The notes beneath the pieces were generated by a model. The model did no database searches and was not told where the DNA came from. It worked only from the letters and a program-made list of their open reading frames with translations. Positions 27,209-38,269 of a DNA stretch of 64,000 bases are shown piece after piece; the first letter of the stretch is position 1, and each line of letters opens with the position of its first letter. The stretch comes from a bacterium SCSIO 12643 (lineage in GTDB: Bacteria; Bacteroidota; Bacteroidia; Flavobacteriales_G; Salibacteraceae), in the NCBI GenBank assembly GCA_024398135.1, contig CP073750.1, positions 1,240,001 through 1,304,000 of the forward strand, given 5' to 3'. The translations under genes and the position numbers were made by a program.

Positions 27209-28252
27209 CTATTTTATTTTCAAATATTCTTTTTCGCCCTTTTCTTCTTTCCAATCATCACTCCATTTACGCAAAACGTCTATCCATCCGGGGTACGTAT
27301 TTAAGCAGGAAATAAACTGATATTTCTCTCCCCCTGACTCCATAAAAACCTCTCGATTTTCCATATCCATCTCCTCTAAAGTCTCAAGGCAATCTGCCAC
27401 AAAAGATGGTGCCACAACCTTAATATTTTTTTTACCCTCTTGCGCCAGTTTGACTAATGTCTCATCAGTATAAGGCTGCAACCACGGATCACGGCCCAAT
27501 CTACTTTGAAACGAAGTCGAGTAAGTTCCTTCTTTTAATCCTAATCTTGAGGCAATTTCTTCAGTGCTTTTGTATGCCTGGTGTCTATAGCAAAACTCAT
27601 GTGCCGGAGATGGAGTCACACAGCAACTCGCATCAATCTTACAATGAGATTGAGTAATATCTGATTTTTTTATATGTCTTTCCGGTAAACCGTGATAGGA
27701 AAACAAAAAGTGATCATATACATCATCTTCCTGCTCAGACTTCATTTGTTCGGAAATCACTGATAAATATGATTCATCATTATAAAATGCAGGTAAAACC
27801 TCCATGGTCATATTTTCAAACTGGCGTAAATCTTCTTTTGCCTGTTCGATCACGGTTTCGGTGGTCGACATTGCAAATTGCGGATATAATGGAATCATTA
27901 AAACCTCATCAACACCTTGTTGATCTAACGCTTTTAACCCATCTGCGATTGAAGGTGAACCATAACGCATTCCCAAAGCAATCGGGCAATCTATTTTTTC
28001 TTGTAATCGATCTACCATCTTCTGCGAAATCACCACCAATGGAGAACCTTCTTTGGTCCAGATTTTTTGATATGCTGCGGCAGATTTTTTCGCTCTGGTA
28101 TTTACAATGATCCCCTTAACCAGTAACCATCTAAAAATAAAGGGAATATCAATCACTCTTTCATCCATTAAAAACTGCCCCAAATAACGTTTTACATCTG
28201 TAGGGGTCGGACTATCAGGGGATCCCAAATTCACCAATAAAATTCCTTTCAT
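27209..28252 (-). CDS. hemH: ferrochelatase
   Basis: Inserts Fe2+ into protoporphyrin IX (or into coproporphyrin III in Gram-positive types), the last step of heme synthesis. 347 residues. The conserved [14 protein letters not shown] (about 184) contains the catalytic His. A Cys-rich segment, [18 protein letters not shown], follows; some ferrochelatases carry an iron-sulfur cluster near the C-terminus but the spacing here does not settle this. It is the upstream gene of the hemH-hemL unit, divergent from hemA with about 170 bases between. HemN and HemJ in the cluster imply the protoporphyrin route. Confidence 0.97.
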   Translation of the reverse strand: MKGILLVNLGSPDSPTPTDVKRYLGQFLMDERVIDIPFIFRWLLVKGIIVNTRAKKSAAAYQKIWTKEGSPLVVISQKMVDRLQEKIDCPIALGMRYGSPSIADGLKALDQQGVDEVLMIPLYPQFAMSTTETVIEQAKEDLRQFENMTMEVLPAFYNDESYLSVISEQMKSEQEDDVYDHFLFSYHGLPERHIKKSDITQSHCKIDASCCVTPSPAHEFCYRHQAYKSTEEIASRLGLKEGTYSTSFQSRLGRDPWLQPYTDETLVKLAQEGKKNIKVVAPSFVADCLETLEEMDMENREVFMESGGEKYQFISCLNTYPGWIDVLRKWSDDWKEEKGEKEYLKIK

Positions 28253-28393
28253 CTAAAAAAATCTAAATCTGCTATTTTTAAAACTATACAAAAGAAACAT
28301 TTGTTTGTTCCCAATCAAATATCCCATTCAAATGCCTGTAAAATCATGACACTTTCTTTACAAAAGGTCCGAATGATTCCTTTCAGGGCTCCG

Positions 28394-28401
28394 TATATTT
28401 G
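28394..28401 (+). promoter_or_regulatory. candidate -7 element of the hemA operon
   Basis: TATATTTG fits TAnnTTTG and lies 24 bases before the hemA ATG at 28426. No convincing TTG is found 19 bases upstream, so only half of the promoter is supported. Confidence 0.35.
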
Positions 28402-28425
28402 CGGGACACTAAATCAATCCATAAT

Positions 28426-29688
28426 ATGCGGTATTTGGATCAAAATAATCCGACACAATTTTATGTCATCGGGTTATCTTATAAAAAAACAGATGCAGAG
28501 ACCAGAGGACTTTTTAGTATTGGATCAGATCAACAATTAGAGTTGTTAGAGAACTCCAAATTGGTTCAATGTAAAAGTTCATTATTGATCTCAACTTGTA
28601 ACAGAACCGAGCTTTACGGTTTTGTTTCAGATCCTGAGGTTCTATTTGAGTTATTGGTAAAATATTCAAAAGGGAATCTCGATCTACTTAAAGAAATAGC
28701 ATACATATATAAAGGCGAAGAAGCGATCAACCACTTATTTAAAGTGGCATGTGGCCTGGATAGTCAAATCATTGGTGATTTTGAAATTATTAGTCAGGTT
28801 AAGAAAAGCTACGAACAGTCTTTAGAAGTTAAAACTTCAGATGTTTTTCTGGATCGCTTGATCAACTCCGTAATTCAAGCCAGTCGAAAAGTAAAGTTTG
28901 AAACGGAATTAAGTTCAGGTGCAACTTCAGTTTCGTTTGCAGGTGTACAATATATTAGAGAACAGTTTCAGGATTTAAATGATAAAAAAATCCTATTGTA
29001 TGGAACCGGCAAATTAGGAAGAAACACCTGCGAAAACCTGATCAAACATACCGATCATGATGCCATTACATTGATCAACAGGAGTCAGGAAAAAGCAAAT
29101 GTACTCGGACAAAAATTTGACATCCATGTTAAAAATCATCAATACTTAAATGATGAAATTGGTGCTTGTGATATCCTATTTGTCGCTACTGGTGCCCAGA
29201 TTCCTACTGTTACCAAAGAAAATATTACCAACGATACTCCTCTACTCATTCTGGATTTATCTATTCCTAGAAATGTAGACCCATCGGTGGCTGAGTTACC
29301 AAATGTTTCTCTGATCCATATGGATGAATTGAGTAAAAAAACCAATGAAACCTTAAAGAACAGAGAAAAATATCTTCCACGTGCATATAAAGTTATGGAC
29401 GAACTCAAAGCTGAGTTTTATGCCTGGATTGATTCACGAAAAATGGTACCTACAATCACCGCGCTCAATCAAAAACTGAAACAGTACAAAGACAGCGAAC
29501 TCCAAAAGCTATCAAAGTCTATCGGTGAAAAAGAGCAAGAACAGATGATGATGCTCTCAGACAAAATTGTTCAAAAGTTAACGGGACAATTCGCAAGTTA
29601 CCTGAGAAACAACAGCACTGAATTTGATCGGGATCTAAATTTCATTCAGGAAGTATTTAAACTAGAAGAAGTACAGGCACATGAGTAA
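28426..29688 (+). CDS. hemA: glutamyl-tRNA reductase
   Basis: NADPH-dependent reduction of glutamyl-tRNA to glutamate-1-semialdehyde, the first committed step of the C5 pathway and usual control point. 420 residues from the ATG at 28426; a TTG at 28399 would only add a poor extension. The catalytic Cys is in LISTCNRTELYGF; the Rossmann loop is LLYGTGKLGRNTCENL; the C-terminal dimerisation domain is helical. It is the first of a six-gene hemACDEBN operon and overlaps hemC by 8 bases, indicating coupled translation. Confidence 0.98.
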   Translation: MRYLDQNNPTQFYVIGLSYKKTDAETRGLFSIGSDQQLELLENSKLVQCKSSLLISTCNRTELYGFVSDPEVLFELLVKYSKGNLDLLKEIAYIYKGEEAINHLFKVACGLDSQIIGDFEIISQVKKSYEQSLEVKTSDVFLDRLINSVIQASRKVKFETELSSGATSVSFAGVQYIREQFQDLNDKKILLYGTGKLGRNTCENLIKHTDHDAITLINRSQEKANVLGQKFDIHVKNHQYLNDEIGACDILFVATGAQIPTVTKENITNDTPLLILDLSIPRNVDPSVAELPNVSLIHMDELSKKTNETLKNREKYLPRAYKVMDELKAEFYAWIDSRKMVPTITALNQKLKQYKDSELQKLSKSIGEKEQEQMMMLSDKIVQKLTGQFASYLRNNSTEFDRDLNFIQEVFKLEEVQAHE

Positions 29689-30598
29689 TGTAGTTAGAAT
29701 CGGAACCAGAGATAGTGTACTAGCCATGTGGCAAGCGCACTTTGTTCGTGATGAAATTGAAAAACTGGGATTAGAAACTGAAATTGTTCCTATCAATACT
29801 AAAGGCGATCAAAATACCGTAGTCCCGTTATATGAATTTGGGGTGACCGGAATTTTCACAAAAAGCTTAGATATTGCCTTATTGGAAGATCGCATTGATA
29901 TCGCGGTACATTCCATGAAAGATGTCCCAACCATTTTACCAAAAGGAATTTCTGAATTTGCCATTCCTCAGAGAGGGGGCATTCACGACACTATGGTTTA
30001 TAATGGTTCTCCGGAAGATTTTCTAAATAACTCCTCCCGTGTAATCGCTACCTCTAGTCTAAGAAGAAAAGCGCAATGGTTATATCGTTATCCAAACGAT
30101 ACTATCACTGGAATTAGAGGAAATGTGATTACCAGATTAGAAAAACTAGCATCCAATCCTTGGGATGGAGCCGTATTTGCCGAGGTTGGATTAAAAAGAA
30201 TTGAAAAGCTTCCTACTCATTCTATGCGGTTGGATTGGATGGTTCCCGCAGCTGCACAAGGTGCGTTGCTGATCGTTGGAAAAACTGAAAACACAGAATT
30301 ACAGAATCGTTTGGCTTCTCTTAATGATGAAAATACAGCCGCAGCTGTGACTATTGAAAGAGATTTTATGCATACGCTTGAAGCTGGTTGTACTGCTCCG
30401 ATTGGGGCGCATGCCGAAGTTCGCGATCAACACATACATTTTCACGGAGTGGTAAACTCGATCGATGGTTCACAACAACTTGAAATCAAAGAATCTGTGG
30501 CTTGGGATGACCGCGAGCATTTCGGAGCTAAATGTGCTCAAACCATTTTAGGTCAGGGTGCCAAAGAAATTTTAGATGAAATAAAAAGTAGTCAATAA
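29681..30598 (+). CDS. hemC: porphobilinogen deaminase (hydroxymethylbilane synthase)
   Basis: Polymerises four porphobilinogens to hydroxymethylbilane. 305 residues, normal length. MKDVPT and TSSLRRKAQWLYRYP are the substrate-binding loops with paired Arg residues; the dipyrromethane cofactor attaches to Cys in LEAGCTAPIGAHA. It overlaps hemA by 8 bases and hemD by one base (TAATG), so it sits in a tight operon. Confidence 0.98.
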   Translation: MSNVVRIGTRDSVLAMWQAHFVRDEIEKLGLETEIVPINTKGDQNTVVPLYEFGVTGIFTKSLDIALLEDRIDIAVHSMKDVPTILPKGISEFAIPQRGGIHDTMVYNGSPEDFLNNSSRVIATSSLRRKAQWLYRYPNDTITGIRGNVITRLEKLASNPWDGAVFAEVGLKRIEKLPTHSMRLDWMVPAAAQGALLIVGKTENTELQNRLASLNDENTAAAVTIERDFMHTLEAGCTAPIGAHAEVRDQHIHFHGVVNSIDGSQQLEIKESVAWDDREHFGAKCAQTILGQGAKEILDEIKSSQ

Positions 30599-31268
30599 TG
30601 ACGCCTGTGGCTTCCATATTATCTACAAAGGTCCTCTCTGAAGATTTACGTGAGCAATTGATTTCAAATCATATTGCCATTCGGGATGAGGATTTTATTT
30701 CAATCGCATACAATCAGGTTGATTTAAAAAGAGATGCTTTAGATCATGTGGTGCTCATTACCAGTAAGAATGTTATTCAATCTTTGTTGGATTCAAATCA
30801 GATACATGTTTTGGAAGGAAAGGAGATTCATTGTGTGGGAGATTCTATTCCGAAGCTTCTGAAACCATATGGCATATCGATTCAGCAATCATTTCAAAAT
30901 GCAAAAGCACTGGGCGAGTTTATAGTGCAACAAGATATTAAGTCGGTTACTTTTTTAAGAGGCAACAAGAGCCGACCAGAATTGCCTCAATTGTTACTAG
31001 ATCATGGCGTTCTCCTGAAACAATATGAATTGTATACCACCAGATTGACCCCAAAGAAAATGGATCAATCATTTGACGGGCTACTATTCTTTTGTCCTTC
31101 TGCGGTAGAAAGTTACCTCACGAATCATCACATTAACAACGAACAGATTATATGTATTGGTCAGACCACTGCTTCAGCGGTTCAACCATATTCTAATAAT
31201 ATTATGATTGCCGATCACCAAAAGGTCTCTTCGGTGATTCAAAAAACCATTGAATTATTTCAAAAATC

Positions 31269-31272
<4 letters not shown>
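30598..31272 (+). CDS. hemD: uroporphyrinogen-III synthase
   Basis: Cyclises hydroxymethylbilane to uroporphyrinogen III. 224 residues. This family is poorly conserved, but the two-lobe pattern is visible: [15 protein letters not shown] in the first lobe and [15 protein letters not shown], then [14 protein letters not shown] in the second, which is the standard signature. Position between hemC and hemE makes the call firm. It overlaps hemE by 4 bases (ATGA). Confidence 0.95.
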
Positions 31273-33274
<2,002 letters not shown>

Positions 33275-33286
33275 AAGATCAAAAAG

Positions 33287-34651
33287 ATGAATCAAAATCT
33301 AATTCAGAAATACAATATTCCGGGACCGCGATATACAAGTTATCCAACAGTTCCATATTGGGAAGCTGATACAATCGATCAGGATTCCTGGAAAGAATCT
33401 GTAATTCGTTCTTTCAACGAGAGTAATTCAGAAGAAGGCATTAGTATTTATATTCATCTTCCTTTTTGTGAAAACCTATGCACATTCTGTGGATGTCATA
33501 AAAAAATCACCAAAAGACATACTGTAGAATCTCCATACATCGAAGCCGTTTTAAACGAATGGAATTCTTATGTAAAACTGTTTGACGAAACACCCATCAT
33601 TAAAGAGTTACATCTTGGTGGTGGCACACCTACCTTTTTTGCTCCGGAACATTTAGAACAATTAATTACCGGATTATTTAAATCAGCAAAACGAGCTGAG
33701 AATCACGAATTCAGTTTTGAAGCGCATCCGAATAACACCACGAAAGAGCATCTTACAACACTTTTCAACTTAGGCTTCGAACGTTGCAGTTTTGGGATTC
33801 AGGATTACGATCCAAAAGTTCAAAAAACCATTAATCGAATTCAGAGTTTCGAACAGGTAAAAATGGTAACAGAATGGGCCAGAGAAGTAGGATATACATC
33901 AATAAGTCATGATCTTATTTTTGGTCTACCACATCAAACCCTGGAAAATGTTCAGGATACTATTCGTAAAACCAACGAACTTTTGCCGGATCGATTGGCA
34001 TTTTACAGTTACGCGCATGTTCCTTGGATTAAGGGAAATGGCCAGCGAGGTTATAGCGAAGCTGACCTACCAAAAAATGAGGTTAAACGCGCGCTTTACG
34101 AAGCTGGGAAAAAGATGTTTTCCGAATTGGGATATGTAGAAATCGGGATGGATCATTTCGCTTTAAAATCAGATTCCCTGTATAAGTCTCTCGAGAGCAA
34201 AAAACTACATCGTAATTTCATGGGGTATACCGCAAGTAAAACCCAGTTAATGATCGGGTTGGGAATGTCGGCTATTAGTGACTCGTGGTACGCTTTTGCT
34301 CAAAATGAAAAATCCGTAACGGATTATGAGAATAGAGCAAATGCGGGTGAACTCCCAATTTTTAGAGGTCATTTACTCACCGATGAAGATCGTGTAATTA
34401 GACAGCATATTTTGAATATCATGTGCCATTTCGAGACTTCATGGAAAGAACCTGATGCTCAATTCCCAGAACTTCCTGAATGTCTCGACAAATTAAAAGA
34501 AATGGAATCTGATGGTTTACTCACCATTCAAGATGATATGTTGTTTGTTCCTGAACATGCCAGACCTTTCGTAAGAAATATCTGTATGGCTTTTGATTTG
34601 AGACTCCTTAGAAAGGCTCCGCAAACGAGAGTATTTTCAATGACGATCTAG
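33287..34651 (+). CDS. hemN: oxygen-independent coproporphyrinogen III oxidase
   Basis: Radical SAM enzyme converting coproporphyrinogen III to protoporphyrinogen IX without oxygen. 454 residues, the full length of HemN rather than the shorter HemW. The cluster motif is CENLCTFCGC (CX3CX2CXC), with the extra Cys diagnostic of HemN, and the N-terminal YNIPGPRYTSYPTVP is also typical. Last gene of the plus-strand hem operon; its stop overlaps that of convergent hemJ by 4 bases. Confidence 0.97.
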   Translation: MNQNLIQKYNIPGPRYTSYPTVPYWEADTIDQDSWKESVIRSFNESNSEEGISIYIHLPFCENLCTFCGCHKKITKRHTVESPYIEAVLNEWNSYVKLFDETPIIKELHLGGGTPTFFAPEHLEQLITGLFKSAKRAENHEFSFEAHPNNTTKEHLTTLFNLGFERCSFGIQDYDPKVQKTINRIQSFEQVKMVTEWAREVGYTSISHDLIFGLPHQTLENVQDTIRKTNELLPDRLAFYSYAHVPWIKGNGQRGYSEADLPKNEVKRALYEAGKKMFSELGYVEIGMDHFALKSDSLYKSLESKKLHRNFMGYTASKTQLMIGLGMSAISDSWYAFAQNEKSVTDYENRANAGELPIFRGHLLTDEDRVIRQHILNIMCHFETSWKEPDAQFPELPECLDKLKEMESDGLLTIQDDMLFVPEHARPFVRNICMAFDLRLLRKAPQTRVFSMTI

Positions 34652-35187
34652 TTGCGTTTTTCTCTTTGCCTTTTGTAAATTTTGATGGCCATCATCAATA
34701 CAACAGCAAAAGCAACCAGTCCCAATAATCCGTATAACCAATCGGTTGCCGTTTGGAATATCACCAAAAAGATTATAGCGAATAAAAATAAAGTTGCTGC
34801 TTCATTCCATATTCTCAGTTTGGTAGAAGTCCATGAATATTGGTTGTTTTGAAGTTGCACAAAAATTCTGTGATTTAGAAAGTGATATACAAATAATAGG
34901 ATTACAAATGTCAGTTTGATGTGCATCCAGGGTTGTTTTAAAAAGAACGGTCTTTGTAACAAAACGCTGGTTCCAAAAATTAGAGTCAGTATAGCAGAAG
35001 GCCATGTAATTCCATACCACAGTCTTTTACTCATTAACTGAAACTGGCGCGTCAAAATATCTTTTTCTACCTCAGGTTTATCCTGAGCTTCAGTCTGATA
35101 AATAAATAACCGAACGATGTAAAACAATCCCGCAAACCACGTTACCACAAAAATGATGTGCAACGATTTCAACCATAAAAAAGACAT
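34648..35187 (-). CDS. hemJ: protoporphyrinogen IX oxidase, HemJ type
   Basis: Oxidises protoporphyrinogen IX to protoporphyrin IX in the membrane. 179 residues with four helices and the HemJ start LKSLHIIFVVTWFAGLFYI, in which His is an essential heme ligand. The central QFQLMSKRLWYGITWPSA block is also characteristic. With hemN it supplies the two oxidation steps between coproporphyrinogen and ferrochelatase. It is convergent with hemN, unlike the rest of the operon. Confidence 0.93.
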   Translation of the reverse strand: MSFLWLKSLHIIFVVTWFAGLFYIVRLFIYQTEAQDKPEVEKDILTRQFQLMSKRLWYGITWPSAILTLIFGTSVLLQRPFFLKQPWMHIKLTFVILLFVYHFLNHRIFVQLQNNQYSWTSTKLRIWNEAATLFLFAIIFLVIFQTATDWLYGLLGLVAFAVVLMMAIKIYKRQREKRN

Positions 35188-35241
35188 ATTGTTCCTTTTG
35201 AGTAAAAGCCCAAAGAAACAATAAATTCTAAAACAACAATC

Positions 35242-35661
35242 CTATTCCTCAAAAGGAGCTCCTACTCCTTTTTCACAGTAGTTTCTTAAACTCTCCAAAT
35301 ACCTACCCCAACTGAAATTTATGTTTCCAAGCGCTGAATAATCATCAGAAAAAGCACCATGTGTAAACTGAACCATGACTTTATTATCATTTTCAGATAA
35401 CTTAAAAGCGATATGCGTTCCTTCCCAATCAGGATTTCCCGAAACGGATTTCCAGACAACCATCAGATTTTCCTGAACCTGAACAACCTTCATTTCAAAC
35501 GTGGCATATTCTGCGAATTTAAAAAATACGGTTCCGTTCAAATTGGCGTCTCCACTGGTGGTTTTAGTCCACCAACCGGATAACCCGTCAATTGTAGTGA
35601 GCGACTCAAATACCTTTTCGAAGGTGGAGTCAATATGAAATGTATGATATAGTGTTTGCAT
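35242..35661 (-). CDS. SRPBCC/AHSA1-domain protein
   Basis: A 139-residue START-like (SRPBCC) protein. The family pattern is clear: FHIDSTFEKVFESLTTIDGLSGWW at the N-terminus, GTVFFKF in the centre and FTHGAF and WGRYLESLRNY near the end. Such proteins bind small hydrophobic ligands or act as co-chaperone-like domains. It is preceded by a YCII gene on the same strand (58 bases between), a pairing often seen with AraC or sigma regulators. The ligand is unknown. Confidence 0.88.
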   Translation of the reverse strand: MQTLYHTFHIDSTFEKVFESLTTIDGLSGWWTKTTSGDANLNGTVFFKFAEYATFEMKVVQVQENLMVVWKSVSGNPDWEGTHIAFKLSENDNKVMVQFTHGAFSDDYSALGNINFSWGRYLESLRNYCEKGVGAPFEE

Positions 35662-35719
35662 AAATCAAATTTGTTAAAACAAAAAGCGCGGCTGATGCCA
35701 CGCTTTTTAAAATGAGTTT

Positions 35720-36058
35720 TTACATTGGTAAGCACTCTCTGATTTCCAGATTTCCGTTGTGCTCAAACACCGGGCAACCTTTTGATAATTCTACAGCCTG
35801 ATCGTAATTTTCTGCTTTAATCATCAAATATCCTCCAATTGCTTCTCCACTATCCGAGTTTACCACACCATCAGTTGTGCCAGCCGTGGTTAAAATTCTA
35901 CCATCCTGACCTAATGGTAATCCTCCGGCAAGATTTCCTGATTGCGCCAGACCTCCCATAAATACATTCCATTTCTCCATGTGTGCTGCAGTTTCAGCTT
36001 CTGTTAAATCTGCCATTCTTGCGTCACCACCTCGAATTAATACTAAATAATCTTTCAT
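35720..36058 (-). CDS. YCII-related (DGPF-domain) protein
   Basis: A 112-residue ferredoxin-like-fold protein of the YCII/DGPF group. The start MKDYLVLIRGGDARMADLTEA and the SGEAIGGYLMIKAENYDQAVELSKG block match the family; the latter carries the conserved Gly and acid. Function is poorly defined. It is divergent from a DJ-1/AraC regulator and probably forms a unit with the SRPBCC gene behind it. Confidence 0.88.
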   Translation of the reverse strand: MKDYLVLIRGGDARMADLTEAETAAHMEKWNVFMGGLAQSGNLAGGLPLGQDGRILTTAGTTDGVVNSDSGEAIGGYLMIKAENYDQAVELSKGCPVFEHNGNLEIRECLPM

Positions 36059-36085
36059 AGTTAAAATGTTTTTGGTTTATGCTAA

Positions 36086-36107
36086 CAAAGGTAAATCCCA
36101 CTTTACC
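36086..36107. promoter_or_regulatory. promoter/operator candidate of the YCII gene
   Basis: On the minus strand TACCTTTG (36093-36086) fits TAnnTTTG and lies 28 bases before the YCII start. It overlaps an inverted repeat GGTAAA-N6-TTTACC (36090-36107). No matching TTG was found 19 bases upstream. Confidence 0.35.
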
Positions 36108-36164
36108 CTTTTTATGGGTGTATTTCCGACACTTACACGGGTGTTTTGAGACACATAGTTTGTA

Positions 36165-36172
36165 TACATTTG
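36165..36172 (+). promoter_or_regulatory. candidate -7 element of the DJ-1/AraC regulator gene
   Basis: TACATTTG fits TAnnTTTG, 28 bases before the ATG at 36200. A TTG lies at 36146-36148 with a 16-base spacer, shorter than the usual 19. Confidence 0.35.
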
Positions 36173-36199
36173 TTTTTCAACATCTTCAAAACAAAGGCC

Positions 36200-37192
36200 A
36201 TGAAACATATTAGTGTTATAGTTCCTAACGGGGAAGCAGTTTTAAGCTCTATCATTGGTGCTTATAAGATATTTAATAAAGTCAACGATTATTTACTACA
36301 GACCGGTCAAATCTCATCTGACATGTTTAAAGTGGATCTGGTTGGATTGAATTCTAAGACTGATTTGTATAATGGTGCTTTTACTGTAACACCTAACAAA
36401 ACGATTGATCAGATAGAACGTACGGACCTGATCATTGTAACTACAATTGTTGGAGATATGCAGAAGGAACTGGCCAATAATGCGGAATTTATTCCTTGGA
36501 TTAAAAAGCAAAGAATTCAAAACGATGCGGAAGTGGCTAGCTTGTGTACTGGGGCTTTTCTTTTAGCTGAAACCGGATTGTTAAATGGTAAGACCTGTAC
36601 GACACATTGGTTTGCTGCAGATAACTTTAGACAAATGTATCCCCAAATTACACTTCTAAATGAAAGAATTATTACTGAAGATAATGGCATTTATACTTCC
36701 GGAGGGGCCTATTCCTTTCTAAATCTCCTATTGTATCTGGTTGAAAAATACTGTGGACGTCAAACGGCCATTTGGTGTTCCAAAATGTTTGAAATCGAAT
36801 TTGACCGTAGCAATCAAAATCAGTTCACCATTTTTAATGGGCAGAAAGAACATGAAGATGAATCCATAAAAAATGCGCAGACTTTTATCGAAGGTCACTT
36901 TGGTGATAAAATAAATGTAGAAGAGCTGGCCAACAAATTTGCTTTGAGTCGTAGAAACTTTGTGAGAAGATTTAAGAAAGCTACTTCAAACACACCAATC
37001 GAATATATCCAGCGTGTTAAAATTGAAGCAGCTAAAAAAAGTCTGGAGTCCTCCACTTATTCTGTAAGTGATGTTATGTACAATGTGGGTTACACAGATG
37101 ACAAATCATTTCGTAATACTTTTAAAAAGTTCACCGGGTTATCTCCAATGGAATACCGTAAGAAGTATAATCGCGAGATGAGCTTATTATAG
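36200..37192 (+). CDS. GlxA-like transcriptional regulator (DJ-1/PfpI domain plus AraC HTH)
   Basis: A 330-residue protein. Residues 1-190 are a DJ-1/PfpI class I amidotransferase-like domain, with the nucleophile-elbow Cys in ASLCTGAFLLAETGLL; the following TCTTHW is also family-typical. The C-terminal 100 residues are a double AraC helix-turn-helix: NVEELANKFALSRRNFVRRF and VSDVMYNVGYTDDKSFRNTF. The ATG at 36200 (MKHISVIVPNG) is used rather than one at 36146. It is divergent from YCII and SRPBCC genes, which may be its targets. The inducer is unknown. Confidence 0.93.
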   Translation: MKHISVIVPNGEAVLSSIIGAYKIFNKVNDYLLQTGQISSDMFKVDLVGLNSKTDLYNGAFTVTPNKTIDQIERTDLIIVTTIVGDMQKELANNAEFIPWIKKQRIQNDAEVASLCTGAFLLAETGLLNGKTCTTHWFAADNFRQMYPQITLLNERIITEDNGIYTSGGAYSFLNLLLYLVEKYCGRQTAIWCSKMFEIEFDRSNQNQFTIFNGQKEHEDESIKNAQTFIEGHFGDKINVEELANKFALSRRNFVRRFKKATSNTPIEYIQRVKIEAAKKSLESSTYSVSDVMYNVGYTDDKSFRNTFKKFTGLSPMEYRKKYNREMSLL

Positions 37193-37257
37193 TCAGACAA
37201 TATTATTTTATAACAAATTTTAATATCCCAATTCTTTTCCTAATTCAAAAGTCATTT

Positions 37258-37275
37258 TAAATTTGTCGCATGCGA
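37258..37275 (+). promoter_or_regulatory. -7 element and palindrome upstream of glutathione peroxidase
   Basis: TAAATTTG (37258-37265) fits TAnnTTTG and is followed at once by the perfect 10-base palindrome TCGCATGCGA (37266-37275), about 30 bases before the ATG. The palindrome would lie at the transcription start and could be the operator of the OhrR-like regulator encoded downstream. Confidence 0.35.
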
Positions 37276-37304
37276 TATAATCGCTCACGATTTAAATTAA
37301 GATC

Positions 37305-37781
37305 ATGGAATTTTACGATTTAACATTCGAAACGCCATCTGGAAAAAGTATTTCCATGGCTGACTTCAAAGGAAAAGTAGTTTTAGTAGTTAACACGGCC
37401 ACCAAATGTGGACTTACTCCGCAATTTGACGGACTGGAACAACTACATCAAAAATACAAAGACAAGGGATTAGTTGTTTTAGGTTTTCCTTGTAACCAAT
37501 TTAAAAATCAAGAACCGGAAACCAACGATACTATTGAAGAAGTATGCCGCATCAACCACGGTGTTACCTTTCAATTAACGAAAAAAGTGGATGTAAATGG
37601 AGAAAATACACATCCTGTATATAAATACTTAAAAAGTCAACTCGGTAGTTTCCTAGGACGAAAAATCAAATGGAACTTTGAAAAGTTTCTAATTGACAGT
37701 AATGGTAAACCATATAAGAGATATTTACCCACTACCGTGCCCTCCAAACTAGAAAAGGATATTGTTAAACTATTATCATAA
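37305..37781 (+). CDS. glutathione peroxidase family thiol peroxidase
   Basis: A 158-residue peroxidase reducing hydrogen peroxide or organic hydroperoxides. The peroxidatic residue is Cys35 (NTATKCGLTPQF), not selenocysteine; LGFPCNQFKNQEP contains the likely resolving Cys and Gln, and KWNFEKFLID the catalytic Trp/Asn. Non-selenium forms of this type often use thioredoxin. It is followed 4 bases later by an OhrR-like regulator, forming a peroxide-response pair. Confidence 0.94.
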   Translation: MEFYDLTFETPSGKSISMADFKGKVVLVVNTATKCGLTPQFDGLEQLHQKYKDKGLVVLGFPCNQFKNQEPETNDTIEEVCRINHGVTFQLTKKVDVNGENTHPVYKYLKSQLGSFLGRKIKWNFEKFLIDSNGKPYKRYLPTTVPSKLEKDIVKLLS

Positions 37782-37785
37782 AGTC

Positions 37786-38220
37786 ATGAAAGATCAATCA
37801 CAGCTTTTACTGGAAAATCAACTCTGCTTTCCGATTTATGCCACATCTCGGATGATCACAAGATTGTATCAACCGCTATTAGATGTGATTGGTCTTACCT
37901 ATCCTCAATACCTGGTGATGTTAGTGATGTGGGAGCATGAAAATCTAAGCGTGAGTCAATTGGGAAACAAGCTCTTCCTGAATACCAATACGATTACTCC
38001 GCTCCTCAAAAAAATGGAGCTTAAGGGGCTAATTGTTAAAAAAAGGTCTTCGGAAGACGAACGAACGGTAAATGTTTCACTGACCAAATCTGGACAACAA
38101 CTCAAAATAAAAGCGCTGGATATCCCGGAAAAACTAGCTACGACAAGTAACATTCCAATTACGGAGTTAAATCAACTAAGATCCACAATGTGGAAAATGT
38201 TAAATTTTATTGAAAAATAG
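37786..38220 (+). CDS. OhrR-like MarR-family peroxide-sensing repressor
   Basis: A 144-residue winged-helix regulator. LLENQLCFPIYATSRMI places a Cys (Cys14) exactly where OhrR keeps its redox-sensing Cys, and LTYPQYLVMLVMWEH is the typical OhrR helix. The wing is KRSSEDERTVNVSLT. Start at 37786 (MKDQSQL), not at 37762, which lies within the peroxidase gene. It is co-directional with the glutathione peroxidase gene, suggesting it represses that gene until oxidised. Confidence 0.9.
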   Translation: MKDQSQLLLENQLCFPIYATSRMITRLYQPLLDVIGLTYPQYLVMLVMWEHENLSVSQLGNKLFLNTNTITPLLKKMELKGLIVKKRSSEDERTVNVSLTKSGQQLKIKALDIPEKLATTSNIPITELNQLRSTMWKMLNFIEK

Positions 38221-38228
38221 ATTCACTT

Positions 38229-38254
38229 ACAACAATTGTATATACATTTGTTGT
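38229..38254. promoter_or_regulatory. near-perfect 26-base operator before the second MarR gene
   Basis: ACAACAATTGTATATACATTTGTTGT style palindrome at 38229-38254, symmetric except at one base pair. It contains TACATTTG (38243-38250), a -7 match, so a bound regulator would block the promoter. Its core TGTATATACA recurs at 38741-38752 upstream of the YceI gene, which points to one regulator controlling both. Key positions only are given; the arms are ACAACAAT and its partner. Confidence 0.7.
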
Positions 38255-38269
38255 CTCAACAATAAAAAA

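Noticed and set aside
27201-27254. Upstream ATG of hemL (18 extra residues)
   Set aside because: The extension lies inside the hemH coding region and is basic and unrelated to Hem[11 protein letters not shown] at 27200 is the family start.
28399-28425. TTG start of hemA
   Set aside because: It overlaps the candidate -7 element and adds a nonconserved extension; the ATG at 28426 begins the family sequence.
33287-34651. HemW rather than HemN
   Set aside because: The CX3CX2CXC motif and the 454-residue length fit HemN.
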